Below are positions 42,694 to 50,758 of a DNA stretch of 64,000 nt, one piece after another (the stretch's first letter is position 1; each line of letters begins with the position of its first letter). The DNA comes from an uncultured Eubacteriales bacterium. GTDB taxonomy: Bacteria; Bacillota; Clostridia; Christensenellales; Aristaeellaceae. The position numbers and the translations under genes are program-made. The stretch spans positions 1 through 64,000 of the forward strand of contig CACZHW010000012.1 of the NCBI GenBank assembly GCA_902781095.1, in the 5' to 3' direction. The notes beneath the pieces are model-generated. The model did not search any database, had not been told where the DNA came from, and saw nothing but the letters and a program-made list of their open reading frames with translations.

Positions 42694-42740
42694 TATATAG
42701 CCATACAGTTAGAGGACAAAGCAACGTCCGTACGGTCGCA
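42694..42740 (-). promoter_or_regulatory. Promoter/operator of the recombinase operon (site copy 1)
   Basis: The 19-bp block CAACGTCCGTACGGTCGCA (42722-42740) overlaps a -35-like TTGCTT (42719-42724, minus) with TATATA at 42694-42699. The core CCGTACGG is palindromic. An almost identical block lies upstream of the HAD-phosphoesterase operon at 47535-47553. Confidence 0.65.
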
Positions 42741-42750
42741 TATCCAGGCT

Positions 42751-43020
42751 TTATTTTTCAGTGAACACACCCAGTTCCTCAAACTCCGCCCCGAAAGTGA
42801 TCTCATACGGGTCGATGCCCAGCACCGCGCACACTGCAAGTCCTATCTTCATACTTGCATTTCGGAAAGGCCTTTCGCCGTTTTCGAGGCGCTGATACTG
42901 CCTGATGTTTATGCCGATGATCGTGGCCACCTTCTGCTGGGAATATCCCATCCGGAGGCGCGCTTCCGTGATCATTTTCGCTTCATACCCCGTACGTTCG
43001 TTGATCTTTCTTCCGGCCAT
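42751..43020 (-). CDS. XRE-family HTH transcriptional regulator
   Basis: An 89-residue protein with ATG 43020 behind AAAGGAGG. The helix-turn-helix is clear: ARLRMGYSQQKVATIIGI then NIRQYQRLENGERPFRNAS (about residues 22-58). It is oriented towards the recombinase, with a TTGACT-17-CTGTAT promoter at about 43050-43080. It is the best candidate to bind the CCGTACGG-type site upstream of the recombinase and HAD operons, as an element-encoded repressor; that link is inference. Confidence 0.88.
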   Translation of the reverse strand: MAGRKINERTGYEAKMITEARLRMGYSQQKVATIIGINIRQYQRLENGERPFRNASMKIGLAVCAVLGIDPYEITFGAEFEELGVFTEK

Positions 43021-43121
43021 CCCGCCGCCTCCTTTCTCAAGGGTAGGTGGCATACAGCCATAGGTTCGGAAGGAAGTCAACGCCTGTGCTCAAGAGTTAT
43101 CCTAAAGTTAAGAAACAAAAG

Positions 43122-43146
43122 AAAAAAGCGGGGTTCAATCCCCGCT
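43122..43146 (-). terminator. Terminator of the phosphoesterase/macrodomain operon
   Basis: On the minus strand AGCGGGG-ATTGAA-CCCCGCT is followed by TTTTTTC (stem 43127-43133 and 43140-43146). Confidence 0.88.
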
Positions 43147-43164
43147 GAAAGAATGAATATCCTT

Positions 43165-44016
43165 TTACTCTGCCATAAGAGTCTTGCTGAACGCATCGTA
43201 GTTTGCGGTTTCCGTGGGCCGGCAGTATACCGCGAATTCTACATGTCTGAACCAGCCTGCGTATTCTTCCAAGGCTGTCCTGAACGCCTCTGCAACAGCG
43301 TCCGGATCGTTCATGAACGCTCCGCAGCCGAATGCGCCGAGAATCAGCATGTCCGCTTTGTTTGCTGCGGCGACATGCAGGATGTGCTTCGCGCGCTTGA
43401 CATGCAGATCATACTGCTCCGAAAAACTGAGAGACACTGCCGCTCCGCTGGCGGGATTATGCACGTTCCCGGGTTCCGGGCGGAGGTTAGGAGCGGCACA
43501 ACTGATCACGTCCACTGTGACCCAGTCTTCCTGCTTCATGCGCTGGGGGAAGGTTTCGTCTGTTTTGCAGATTACGATCCCCGACGAATAAATGCAGGCG
43601 TCGGTATTCAGGTTATTGTGCGCGGCACGGTTTGGATCGTAGTATTTCTGCCACAGCCACCGCCGGTCAAGCGTCGGGTAAAGAGTAGAGCACCGGCACA
43701 GGCTTTCTTCCTGTGCGCTGCTGCCTGTTTTCACTCCGCCGCCGGGACGTGTCGCCGAAGCGAAATTCAGCACGGCGATCCTGTCTTCCGGGTGAGCGGA
43801 ATGCCACTCCATTGCCGCTTCAAACGTCTTATGCTTCGTTACGCTTACACTGCCTTCGCGATCCGGCGCTCCCTCCAGAGCGGGATATTCATCGACGGCA
43901 TACAGTTTCGTACCGTCTCGGCTGGCTGCCACTGAAGATGCCAGCGCGGGATCTTCCGTATAGAACTTCTGTGTATCCTCAAAAACCTCAATCAGCCGTT
44001 GGCGTCGGTCGTACAT
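43165..44016 (-). CDS. TIGR02452 family protein (bacterial PARG/macrodomain type)
   Basis: A 283-residue protein. The signature is around residues 85-110: NFASATRPGGGVKTGSSAQEESLCR (the GGGV loop and QEE catalytic pair of bacterial poly(ADP-ribose) glycohydrolases), followed by STLYPTL and later ADMLILGAFGCGAFMNDPDAVA, which binds ADP-ribose in macrodomains. It is expected to remove ADP-ribose from proteins or nucleic acids. Last gene of a coupled operon, overlapping the metallophosphoesterase gene by 25 nt. Confidence 0.9.
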   Translation of the reverse strand: MYDRRQRLIEVFEDTQKFYTEDPALASSVAASRDGTKLYAVDEYPALEGAPDREGSVSVTKHKTFEAAMEWHSAHPEDRIAVLNFASATRPGGGVKTGSSAQEESLCRCSTLYPTLDRRWLWQKYYDPNRAAHNNLNTDACIYSSGIVICKTDETFPQRMKQEDWVTVDVISCAAPNLRPEPGNVHNPASGAAVSLSFSEQYDLHVKRAKHILHVAAANKADMLILGAFGCGAFMNDPDAVAEAFRTALEEYAGWFRHVEFAVYCRPTETANYDAFSKTLMAE

Positions 44017-44558
44017 GCGTGTTCCTCCTTAAAACGCCGGTTGTTTTCAATCAGTTCATCCAGAGTGACAGGCGCGAAGCCGTTGATATCCACGCCCGCG
44101 TTGAGCATCTGATCCCGGGCGGCGATGAGCGGCCAGTAATCCGCACCGGTGTTGTTATGGATGTGGCCGTAAATCATATACCCGCCTCTGCTCATACCCG
44201 GCCAGGACATCATGGGATAATGGCACAGTGTGGCCGAGCGTCCGCTGTCTGTGACAAAGAGCATGGGCGATACGCTTTCAAACCACGCGCCTAGATCCGC
44301 CTTCTTCATCCAGTACCTGTCATGGTTGCCGATGACAAGGTGCTTTTTGCCCTTCAGCGCCGACAGGTATACTTCCGCCGGTTTCTTTGCGCGGAAGAGA
44401 AAGTCGCCCACGATATAAACTGTGTCGTTTCGATGCACCTTGGCATTCCAGTTTTTGATCAGCGCCGTGTCCATTTCATCCGCGTCAGCAAAAGGGCGGC
44501 CGCAGTGCCGGATGACGTTGGCATGACCAAGATGCAGGTCAGAGGTGTACCAGATCAA
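43992..44558 (-). CDS. Metallophosphoesterase (calcineurin-like)
   Basis: A 188-residue protein with TTG start at 44558 (SD AGGTGA). Metal-ligand motifs are in the canonical order: TSDLHLGH, VYIVGDFLF, VIGNHDRY, CHYPMMSW and YGHIHNN. It resembles phage and plasmid single-domain phosphoesterases that act on nucleotides or cyclic phosphates. It is the second phosphoesterase of this operon and is unlike the one at 45754-46449, so they probably act on different bonds. Confidence 0.92.
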   Translation of the reverse strand: MIWYTSDLHLGHANVIRHCGRPFADADEMDTALIKNWNAKVHRNDTVYIVGDFLFRAKKPAEVYLSALKGKKHLVIGNHDRYWMKKADLGAWFESVSPMLFVTDSGRSATLCHYPMMSWPGMSRGGYMIYGHIHNNTGADYWPLIAARDQMLNAGVDINGFAPVTLDELIENNRRFKEEHACTTDANG

Positions 44559-44570
44559 TCACATCACCTC

Positions 44571-45185
44571 TCAGCTTTCGAGAATCAGCACACGCACATC
44601 CCGCAGGCCGATGGCAGAGTCTTCGTCCTCCCACGCAAGGTTGCGGTTGAAGGCCTGTACACGGGCGGAAACGGCCTGATAAAACTCCCGAAGAATACTG
44701 CGGCTGCCGTAAGGCGGGGTGTATTCATAATACTGATAGGCCTTCTTCGCTTCCGTATCCAGTTCCTGATACTCTTCCACGGAAAGCATATGATCTTCGT
44801 TCAGGGAATCCTCCTCCGGGTGGCTCAGTTGTCTTCCGATCTCCTGCCGGGGGAAGAAGCCGCAATACTCGGGTATGCTGAAATCTACCTTCTCAAACCA
44901 TTTGCCGTCAATCACATACCAACTGCGCCATCTGGGGTTTTCCGTGCCGGCAAGCACGCCGTCATCACCGGTGCATTCCTTCTTCACCGCGTCGGACAGA
45001 TCTCCCGGCGGGGCCATCAGGTACTGCCAGTCGCAGTCCCACTCCAGCGCCTGTTTTACAAGGCTCTGGCCTGTGACGCAGGGGACGATCCGGAGCCGGC
45101 CCTTTACATCCTGCTGAAAGAAATCAATACACTGCCACTGACCGTTTACCTTTGCTTCAGTATAGCCGTCAAGCCATACGCTCAT
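44571..45185 (-). CDS. Hypothetical protein of the phosphoesterase operon
   Basis: A 204-residue acidic protein rich in Trp, Tyr and Glu. It starts MSVWLDGYTEAKVNGQWQCI, a form seen in small phage-encoded proteins, and has KYYEYTPPYG-like YQYYEYTPPYG near residue 150. No catalytic signature. It overlaps the GrpB gene by 4 nt (45182-45185) and precedes a phosphoesterase by 12 nt, so it is co-expressed with nucleotide-acting enzymes. Confidence 0.72.
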   Translation of the reverse strand: MSVWLDGYTEAKVNGQWQCIDFFQQDVKGRLRIVPCVTGQSLVKQALEWDCDWQYLMAPPGDLSDAVKKECTGDDGVLAGTENPRWRSWYVIDGKWFEKVDFSIPEYCGFFPRQEIGRQLSHPEEDSLNEDHMLSVEEYQELDTEAKKAYQYYEYTPPYGSRSILREFYQAVSARVQAFNRNLAWEDEDSAIGLRDVRVLILES

Positions 45186-45742
45186 TTCTGTTCACTTCCT
45201 TTGCGTTCCGAAAAGGCCTGCCTGTATCCCGCCAGCACACCTTCGATAAAGAATCCCTTGACCGTCCGGTACATGTCCCGGTCGTCCGGGAAGATACCTT
45301 CCAGCATATGCTTTGTATACCTGTACCTGGCGCGCAGCAGTTCACTGTCCAGAAGCAGTCTCTGAAACAGCAGCTGATCCTGCGCGACAGGATTGTCCTC
45401 ATAGCACAGATGCGCATAGAAGGTCTTGCCGGGCTCTCTGCCGCTGGACAGGAAATACCGTCCCGGTTTGCCGCACTCTCCAAGATTGCGGTAACCGATG
45501 CGTTCCAGTTTGGGGATGCATGATTCCAGCGGCACGCTTTTGTCCGGGCAGACCAGAATGTCGATGATGGGCTTGGCAGGCATCCCTTCAATGGACGTGG
45601 AGCCGACATGCCTGACAGCAACGCTTCCGCCGTCATCAATGAGCGCGCCGATGATGCACTGCTTTTCCAGGTGAAATTCGTGCTGCCATTCGGAATCCCA
45701 GGGGGCGAGCCACACTTCGTTGTGAATATCCTTTTTCTCCAT
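45182..45742 (-). CDS. GrpB family nucleotidyltransferase-fold protein
   Basis: A 186-residue protein. ATG 45742 is preferred (GAGGAG upstream). GrpB/UPF0157 markers: EVWLAPWDSEWQHEF, the nucleotidyltransferase signature VRHVGSTSIEGMPAKPIID, and HLCYEDNPVAQDQLLFQRLL. The GS...DxD pattern suggests nucleotidyl transfer, but activity of the family is poorly known. It lies between the second phosphoesterase and an unknown gene in a run of overlapping genes. Confidence 0.88.
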   Translation of the reverse strand: MEKKDIHNEVWLAPWDSEWQHEFHLEKQCIIGALIDDGGSVAVRHVGSTSIEGMPAKPIIDILVCPDKSVPLESCIPKLERIGYRNLGECGKPGRYFLSSGREPGKTFYAHLCYEDNPVAQDQLLFQRLLLDSELLRARYRYTKHMLEGIFPDDRDMYRTVKGFFIEGVLAGYRQAFSERKGSEQK

Positions 45743-45753
45743 GCCGTTACTCC

Positions 45754-46449
45754 TCACACCTTGAATTCCCGGATAGACTCAAACAGCAGCGTCAGCCTGT
45801 CAATATCCTTTTCCGTATGATAGTGCCCGGCGTACCAGTGCTTATAGGTCAGTCTGTCTTCAATAGAATCCAGCCAGGTTTCCGTGCTTTTATCCACCTT
45901 GCTCTGATCGATCTGGGGAAGGAACACTTCAACCGGCTCGTATTTCAGGGGAACTGTATGGGTCAGGACGGCATCGACTTTCCAGTTCTCGTAATCAAGG
46001 ACTTTTTCGATTCCCTTTTTCATTTCGGGCGTCGGCTGCTCGTCCGCCCACCAATTCCAGCCGTTTGCCAGACGGTAGTATTTGTCCACGCTGTACGCGC
46101 CACCGATAACGATCGTCTTCTGCCCGTCCATATCAAACACTTCGCCGTCAACGGCGAACAGCAGATTGGGATATTCGTCCTCGACGAATACCATGCCGCC
46201 GTTCCATTTCTTCAGACGGTATGTAGGGATCGTGCCCGGGCGCATTTCGTGGTTTCCGTGAATGGAGAATATGGTGATGGGCATTTCAGCCATACGCTTT
46301 TTTGCGCGTTGATCCCGCTTGCCGCCGTAGTAATTGAACCCGGCGTCACCGAGGATGATCATGACGTCGTCTTTTGACGGGTGAAACCTGTCGCAGAACC
46401 GCTCGATGCGGGAAAAGTCTCCATGCGTGTCTCCGGTTATATAAATCAT
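45754..46449 (-). CDS. Metallophosphoesterase
   Basis: A 231-residue protein. Metal-binding motifs: ITGDTHGDF, MIILGDAGFNYYGG, IFSIHGNHEMRPG, LTHTVP and YAGHYHTEKD. The GDTHGD/GNHE set and the WWADEQPT segment match stand-alone phage-type phosphoesterases. The start at 46449 (GAAGGAG) overlaps the upstream gene by 4 nt. It is distinct from the 188-residue enzyme downstream. Confidence 0.92.
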   Translation of the reverse strand: MIYITGDTHGDFSRIERFCDRFHPSKDDVMIILGDAGFNYYGGKRDQRAKKRMAEMPITIFSIHGNHEMRPGTIPTYRLKKWNGGMVFVEDEYPNLLFAVDGEVFDMDGQKTIVIGGAYSVDKYYRLANGWNWWADEQPTPEMKKGIEKVLDYENWKVDAVLTHTVPLKYEPVEVFLPQIDQSKVDKSTETWLDSIEDRLTYKHWYAGHYHTEKDIDRLTLLFESIREFKV

Positions 46450-46742
46450 TTCTTCTCTCCTTCAAGATGGGCTTTTGCCCAGCTTTCGGCGCGGTCAGGA
46501 TCGCTTACGCACCAGTAGAGGAAAAGGATCAGCGTTTCTTCCAGTGTCCAGCCAATGGCTGACATCACCGCTTCCGCTTTTACTTTCAGCACCTCGTCCA
46601 ATTCGACGGAGATGGTTTCCGTCGCGCACTCAATGCTGCGCCTGACGTTTTCATGGACGGACATGAGTTCCGCATCCTCAGGGCATTTGAAGAAGTCCGG
46701 TTCTTTCCGCCCTGCCACATAGTTAAATATCTTCTGCTCCAT
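46446..46742 (-). CDS. Small RHH/RelB-like protein
   Basis: A 98-residue acidic protein. The second half (VELDEVLKVKAEAVMSAIGW followed by TLEETLILFLYWCV) resembles the RelB/DinJ antitoxin pattern of strand plus two helices. No toxin of the RelE type is adjacent. The upstream gene overlaps by 20 nt (46723-46742). It may be a regulator of the operon or an orphan antitoxin. Confidence 0.62.
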   Translation of the reverse strand: MEQKIFNYVAGRKEPDFFKCPEDAELMSVHENVRRSIECATETISVELDEVLKVKAEAVMSAIGWTLEETLILFLYWCVSDPDRAESWAKAHLEGEKK

Positions 46743-47016
46743 TCTGTTTTATCCTCCTGGCGGCCCTGCGCTTTTCCCGGTATTCTCTGCTGATCCGTTC
46801 CACTTCGGCGATCTCCGCCTCGTAATTGCCTGACAGGCAGGCGTAAGTCTCAATTGACGTCAGCGCGCAGACACGCTTGCCCCTCCGGGTAAAGAACGCG
46901 ATATGACCGGGCGTTTCGACGAAAGCCCAAACCGCTGACGGCTTTCTGCGGAATGCGGTAACGGTGAAGTCTTTTTCCTCGATCAGGAAGTCGAGCTTCC
47001 CTGGCATGTGATCCAT
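46723..47016 (-). CDS. Hypothetical small protein of the phosphoesterase operon
   Basis: A 97-residue protein (GGAGG, 7-nt spacer). It has beta strands KLDFLIEEKDFTVTAF and VWAFVETPGHIAFFTRRGKR, then a basic helix (EVERISREYREKRRAARRIK). It overlaps both neighbours (33 nt with HAD, 20 nt with the RHH gene). I do not recognise the fold. Confidence 0.6.
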   Translation of the reverse strand: MDHMPGKLDFLIEEKDFTVTAFRRKPSAVWAFVETPGHIAFFTRRGKRVCALTSIETYACLSGNYEAEIAEVERISREYREKRRAARRIKQNGAEDI

Positions 47017-47474
47017 GGGTGTGCCTCCAGCCCGTTAAGTATTTCTATACACCGGTCAGCTTCCTTCTCAGTCAGACCGGTGTCAAATTCTGTTTGAACG
47101 AGATGGTCCATATGACCAGTCATATCGTTGTCATCGTCCAGAATCACATACTGCCATTCGCCCGGATTACGGTTGAACCATGCTGTGATATCATTTCCTC
47201 GTTCACCGCCGACATAGGGGGTCTTATCATACGGTTCTATCCCATATTTCGTGAGCCATTCCAGCAGACGCTGGTACGATGTGGGAATTTGTCGCCAGGC
47301 AGAGGAAACCACAATATACGCACCGGTATAAGCAACGATACGCTTTAACTGTTCCAGGGACGGCTCGTACAGAAGATCGTCCCTGTAGGTGCGTACACCC
47401 CGCTCATACATTCTGGTAGCCCATGAGCCATTGTTAAGGACACCGTCCACATCAAGAAAAATGACTTTGTTCAT
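46983..47474 (-). CDS. HAD-family phosphatase of the RNA-repair (HAD_SAK) type
   Basis: A 163-residue protein; ATG 47474. HAD motifs: FLDVDGVLNN (nucleophile Asp), IVVSSAWRQ (motif II Ser), and YVILDDDNDM (motif IV). The TPYVGGERGNDITAWF and TEFDTGLTEKEAD stretches match the HAD domain found in Swiss-army-knife RNA repair proteins and related phage phosphatases. It opens the coupled operon and would act on phosphorylated nucleic acid ends or nucleotides. Confidence 0.88.
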   Translation of the reverse strand: MNKVIFLDVDGVLNNGSWATRMYERGVRTYRDDLLYEPSLEQLKRIVAYTGAYIVVSSAWRQIPTSYQRLLEWLTKYGIEPYDKTPYVGGERGNDITAWFNRNPGEWQYVILDDDNDMTGHMDHLVQTEFDTGLTEKEADRCIEILNGLEAHPWITCQGSSTS

Positions 47475-47508
47475 TCTTGCCCCCATGGCCATAAGTCCGG
47501 CCAAATAT

Positions 47509-47553
47509 ATATTCTCATAGTACGCAATGCCTTTCAACGTCCGTCCGGTCGCA
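47509..47553 (-). promoter_or_regulatory. Promoter/operator of the HAD-phosphoesterase operon (site copy 2)
   Basis: CAACGTCCGTCCGGTCGCA (47535-47553) is 18/19 identical to the block at 42722-42740. It overlaps a TTGAAA -35 (47532-47537, minus) with GAATAT at 47509-47514 (17 bp). The transcript would start about 30 bp upstream of the HAD gene. Confidence 0.7.
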
Positions 47554-47612
47554 AATATGAAATTTTTCCAAAGAGATCTAAGCCGGAGTTTGTTGTTATA
47601 AAAGAGTGAATG

Positions 47613-47640
47613 AAAAAAGGCACCCCAACATAGGGCGCCC
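47613..47640 (-). terminator. Terminator of the HTH gene at 47645
   Basis: On the minus strand GGCGCCC/GGGTGCC (47633-47639, 47619-47625; one G-U pair) followed by TTTTTTC. Confidence 0.8.
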
Positions 47641-47644
47641 GGTG

Positions 47645-48115
47645 TCAAGCAGACAATTTGAGCGGTTTCCCACCGTATGATGTAAGGCTTTCCTGGACAT
47701 CGTCCACTGAGCACTTAAACATCGTATGGGTAATACGAGCAAGTTCCCGGTTTCTTCGTGTTCCTGTCAGACTAATCCCTGCTGCCTTTAGCAGTTCTGT
47801 AGAAAGCCACGGAGGCAGATGCATGGCAATACACATAGCAACAATCTTTTCCGGGTTATATGAAGTTTCCTTTCCCAACCGCTTGTACCGGTCTACGGTG
47901 GAAGGTGAAATGTGAGCATTCTCAGCAAGTTGTTCAATGGTTATATGCGACAGTTTCATCACATAAGACAGCGCCTTTGGGAAAGCGCCCGGCATGTTGT
48001 CAAGGAGCATTTCTGCCTTTTCAAAACGTTGGGCATCGGTTAATTTCCGCAAAGGATCGATAAAGTCATAGTAATCCGCAGTAGAAATCCGAACAGTTTC
48101 AACATATTGATCCAT
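47645..48115 (-). CDS. HTH domain protein, island regulator
   Basis: A 156-residue protein (GGGAGG, 6-nt spacer). The HTH is around residues 55-85: MKLSHITIEQLAENAHISPSTVDRYKRLG. It is followed by CIAMHLPPWLSTELLKAAGI, which is seen in XRE-type regulators that pair with metallopeptidases, although no ImmA gene is adjacent. The ATG overlaps the upstream gene by 17 nt. Confidence 0.8.
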   Translation of the reverse strand: MDQYVETVRISTADYYDFIDPLRKLTDAQRFEKAEMLLDNMPGAFPKALSYVMKLSHITIEQLAENAHISPSTVDRYKRLGKETSYNPEKIVAMCIAMHLPPWLSTELLKAAGISLTGTRRNRELARITHTMFKCSVDDVQESLTSYGGKPLKLSA

Positions 48116-48521
48116 TCGTTGTCCTCCCGCGAATCAGAATGCCTCTGGCACTTTGATCCGTAGGGGGAACAGGCATGGTCAGGTTCATTGGGTCATATGA
48201 TCTTCCGGCAGTGCTTCTGCTGGCGTTCCGGATGCGATTCATCCAGAGGCGATGCAGTAATGACCCGACCACTTCATTTTTCATTCTTTGCAGTTCCCGG
48301 TTTCTTTGCCGCTGTGCCTCCAACACAGCAATCTCCTGCAGGATCTGCTGATACTCATTATCAGTGGGCGGAATATCATCCGCAAACCCAAGTAAGGCGG
48401 CCAGTCTTTTGCTAATTCGATCACTTTCCCGTTTAAGGTATTCCTTTGATATTGCATCAATGATCTGGGAATCAATCGAGCAAGACATATCGCAGCACCC
48501 TATGAAGAGTGCGAAGTGCAT
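48099..48521 (-). CDS. Hypothetical protein coupled to the HTH regulator
   Basis: A 140-residue protein; ATG 48521 has AAAGGAGG 10 nt upstream. An internal ATG at 48488 is an alternative. The middle is a coiled-coil-like helix (NEYQQILQEIAVLEAQRQRNRELQRMKNEVV, split around residues 55-85). A basic, Arg-rich tail follows. I do not recognise it; it is probably a partner of the HTH protein. Confidence 0.6.
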   Translation of the reverse strand: MHFALFIGCCDMSCSIDSQIIDAISKEYLKRESDRISKRLAALLGFADDIPPTDNEYQQILQEIAVLEAQRQRNRELQRMKNEVVGSLLHRLWMNRIRNASRSTAGRSYDPMNLTMPVPPTDQSARGILIRGRTTNGSIC

Positions 48522-48572
48522 GTGCTCTTTGCCTCCTTTATGATGATAGTATTTGATCTACAGTTTCCATTC

Positions 48573-50021
48573 TTAGGATAAAAAGTATGTATCAATTTCT
48601 CCAACCGTATGCAATATTTTGCTATCGCTTACACCTGCTTCTTTCGCGAGTAGAATAGATGCCCAGAAAGATTTATTTACATCTGAATTGAATGCGAGTT
48701 CGCAGATGCCGTTATAATAAGTGACATACGCCAGGAGATCGTTAATTGTTTTTTGCAAGTCTGACTTTAAAGAATTAGTATATACTGTCAATTCTGAATT
48801 CATCTCTTCAACTAAAGCTTCTTCCTTCTTTTCAGCATATCTAATACAAATACCATAAAGTGTTTCACCGATAATATTTCCAATAACTGCCCCTAGAATT
48901 GGGATTGGAATGATCATTTGCCCAAAGTAAGAAGACAAGGTACTAATGGCAATATCAAGACACATTATTTCTGAGTTTATCAAGAAGGTGTCTTCGGCAA
49001 TAGCGCCTCTTTCATATGCATTCAACTGAGAAACAACACCAATTGCCGCCGTAGTGTATGCAGATGCAAGATTCGCCGATGTATTAGTAAAATTGGTCAA
49101 TAGATATACGCTAGTGCCACGTATGCCGCCCTTAATTATACCAAATCCGGTTTCTTTTGCGATCTCTATCCAGTCATTCTCATCAAACTCGTATAGGTGC
49201 TTTCCGGAACGGAGCTTTTTGAATACACATATGCAAAAGCAAAGACCGCCTTCAACTGCTGCAGATGTTCCTGCCACTTTGGCCCCTTCTTTTAGCGAAG
49301 GAGCAGTTTTTCGATACGCTTCCTGACGCTGTTCCTGATCCTTTTTATCAAGCAATTGTTTTTCATTATCAATAGCTGCATTAACTTCGTTCTGCTGTAC
49401 TTGATTATAGTCAGCAACAGACGGTGCTAAATCAGAGGAGACCGACAACCCTGTATCCTTTTCAAATTCATTTATTGCTTGCAGTTGAGACCATTCCGAA
49501 TTACTCAAAGATGAGGGTTTGTTTTTTGAACGATAAATAATTTCTTGCATTTCTTCCCATTGATCCTTGGGGATATCATAGCTTCCACCGTTTGACACAA
49601 AATCCGGATAGGTTTCAGAATGCTTCTTTACTGCTCGAAGTGTGTTTTTTATTCCGTTGCAGAACTTTGACTGTATTTGTTCGCCGTTCCTTAGATAGTC
49701 CTCTGGTGCGGTTCTTCCAACGCCGTCAAATGAATACTCTTTTTCTAAACCCAGAATTGCATTTCTCGCATTAGAGATGTTAACCTGGTAATGCTCGGCT
49801 ATTTCACCGTGCTTAGTCAATTCGCTCCCGAGAATATGCTCTGGATCAGCAATAAAGCTTTTAAGTTCATTTAGTTCTGCTAAGGCATTCTCCAAATTCA
49901 AATCTTGTTTAAACAGTCTTGAACACAGGTCATATAACCGAAGCTGATTCTTATAGTCGATCCACGCTGCTGTAGCCTTGTCGACAGTACTTCTTGAGGC
50001 TCTGCTTACAGATTCGGCCAT
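48573..50021 (-). CDS. Putative membrane-active protein of a two-gene accessory module
   Basis: A 482-residue AT-rich gene. The first 250 residues are a helical/coiled-coil region; a second part (about 250-420) has Gly/Ala-rich amphipathic and hydrophobic stretches (FGIIKGGIRGTSVYLLTNFT, then TAAIGVVSQL, then MIIPIPILGAVIGNIIGETL), a glycine-zipper-like pattern seen in pore-type proteins. The ATG overlaps the stop of the upstream gene by one base (TAATG). I do not recognise the family. The position beside defence-like genes suggests an effector. Confidence 0.7.
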   Translation of the reverse strand: MAESVSRASRSTVDKATAAWIDYKNQLRLYDLCSRLFKQDLNLENALAELNELKSFIADPEHILGSELTKHGEIAEHYQVNISNARNAILGLEKEYSFDGVGRTAPEDYLRNGEQIQSKFCNGIKNTLRAVKKHSETYPDFVSNGGSYDIPKDQWEEMQEIIYRSKNKPSSLSNSEWSQLQAINEFEKDTGLSVSSDLAPSVADYNQVQQNEVNAAIDNEKQLLDKKDQEQRQEAYRKTAPSLKEGAKVAGTSAAVEGGLCFCICVFKKLRSGKHLYEFDENDWIEIAKETGFGIIKGGIRGTSVYLLTNFTNTSANLASAYTTAAIGVVSQLNAYERGAIAEDTFLINSEIMCLDIAISTLSSYFGQMIIPIPILGAVIGNIIGETLYGICIRYAEKKEEALVEEMNSELTVYTNSLKSDLQKTINDLLAYVTYYNGICELAFNSDVNKSFWASILLAKEAGVSDSKILHTVGEIDTYFLS

Positions 50022-50719
50022 TATTGCTCCTCCTCAGAATAAGTTATTGCTTTGCTAATAGCCTCTGATAACGTAAGTGTCTTGTTTACTATACTCCCAA
50101 GGAATTTTCTAATTTGGATGTCTAAAGACCTATAATCGCAGTTTCTATACAAACCGAGACGATCAACTTCAGAGTTTAAACCATTATATAATGTTTCAAT
50201 CATGCTGGTTTTTGCATCGATCTGTGCTATATATTTTGATAATTCAGTCTCTTTCTTCCTTATCTCTTGAGTTACTTTAAATGCTTCATTGGCGATTTTT
50301 GTATTCGTAGCCTTAATCTTCAAAACTGATAATGCAGTATGAAAGGCAACGATTGCCCAACCAAACCAATGGTCAAAACGTTCTCCAGAACCTATATATA
50401 CCCAACCTCGACCTGCTCCTTTTAGAAGATCACCAGTGGCATCTAAGTATCCTTCAAATGCCTGATCTTTATATTCTTCAGTTTTTTTATATGTCGAAAT
50501 ATTGCTTGTAACGGTAAAGATGTCAGTTCGCATTTCCTTTGGTGAATTGCAAATTGAATTAATTAGATCACAAATATGATTAATTAGATCTATTGACGCT
50601 TCCTGGCAATTGCGAAGCTTATCTGAAGAAGATTTCAACTGAGGCAATAAATTGTTGAATGACGATAATGCTTTTTCATAGTTCGCAAGCGCTTCTTTCT
50701 TAAGGTCATTGTTAAGCAT
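50021..50719 (-). CDS. Partner protein of the two-gene module
   Basis: A 232-residue AT-rich gene (SD TTGGAGGG). Helical throughout, with an N-terminal coiled-coil (YEKALSSFNNLLPQLKSSSD), a central hydrophobic stretch (HWFGWAIVAFHTALSVLKI) and a second helical part (VTQEIRKKETELSKYIAQ). The central segment could be one membrane pass. It is co-translated with the 482-residue protein. No family recognised; it may sense or gate the partner. Confidence 0.68.
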   Translation of the reverse strand: MLNNDLKKEALANYEKALSSFNNLLPQLKSSSDKLRNCQEASIDLINHICDLINSICNSPKEMRTDIFTVTSNISTYKKTEEYKDQAFEGYLDATGDLLKGAGRGWVYIGSGERFDHWFGWAIVAFHTALSVLKIKATNTKIANEAFKVTQEIRKKETELSKYIAQIDAKTSMIETLYNGLNSEVDRLGLYRNCDYRSLDIQIRKFLGSIVNKTLTLSEAISKAITYSEEEQ

Positions 50720-50758
50720 TGTAGCATCCCTCCAAAGGATCCATCATAGACATTATAT

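Noticed and set aside
43050-43080. Third copy of the shared 19-bp operator upstream of the XRE gene
   Set aside because: Only GCGTTGACTT-type similarity around the -35 box; the CCGTACGG core is absent.
46446-46742. Complete RelBE-type toxin-antitoxin pair
   Set aside because: Only the RelB-like pattern is present; neither neighbour resembles a RelE/YafQ toxin.
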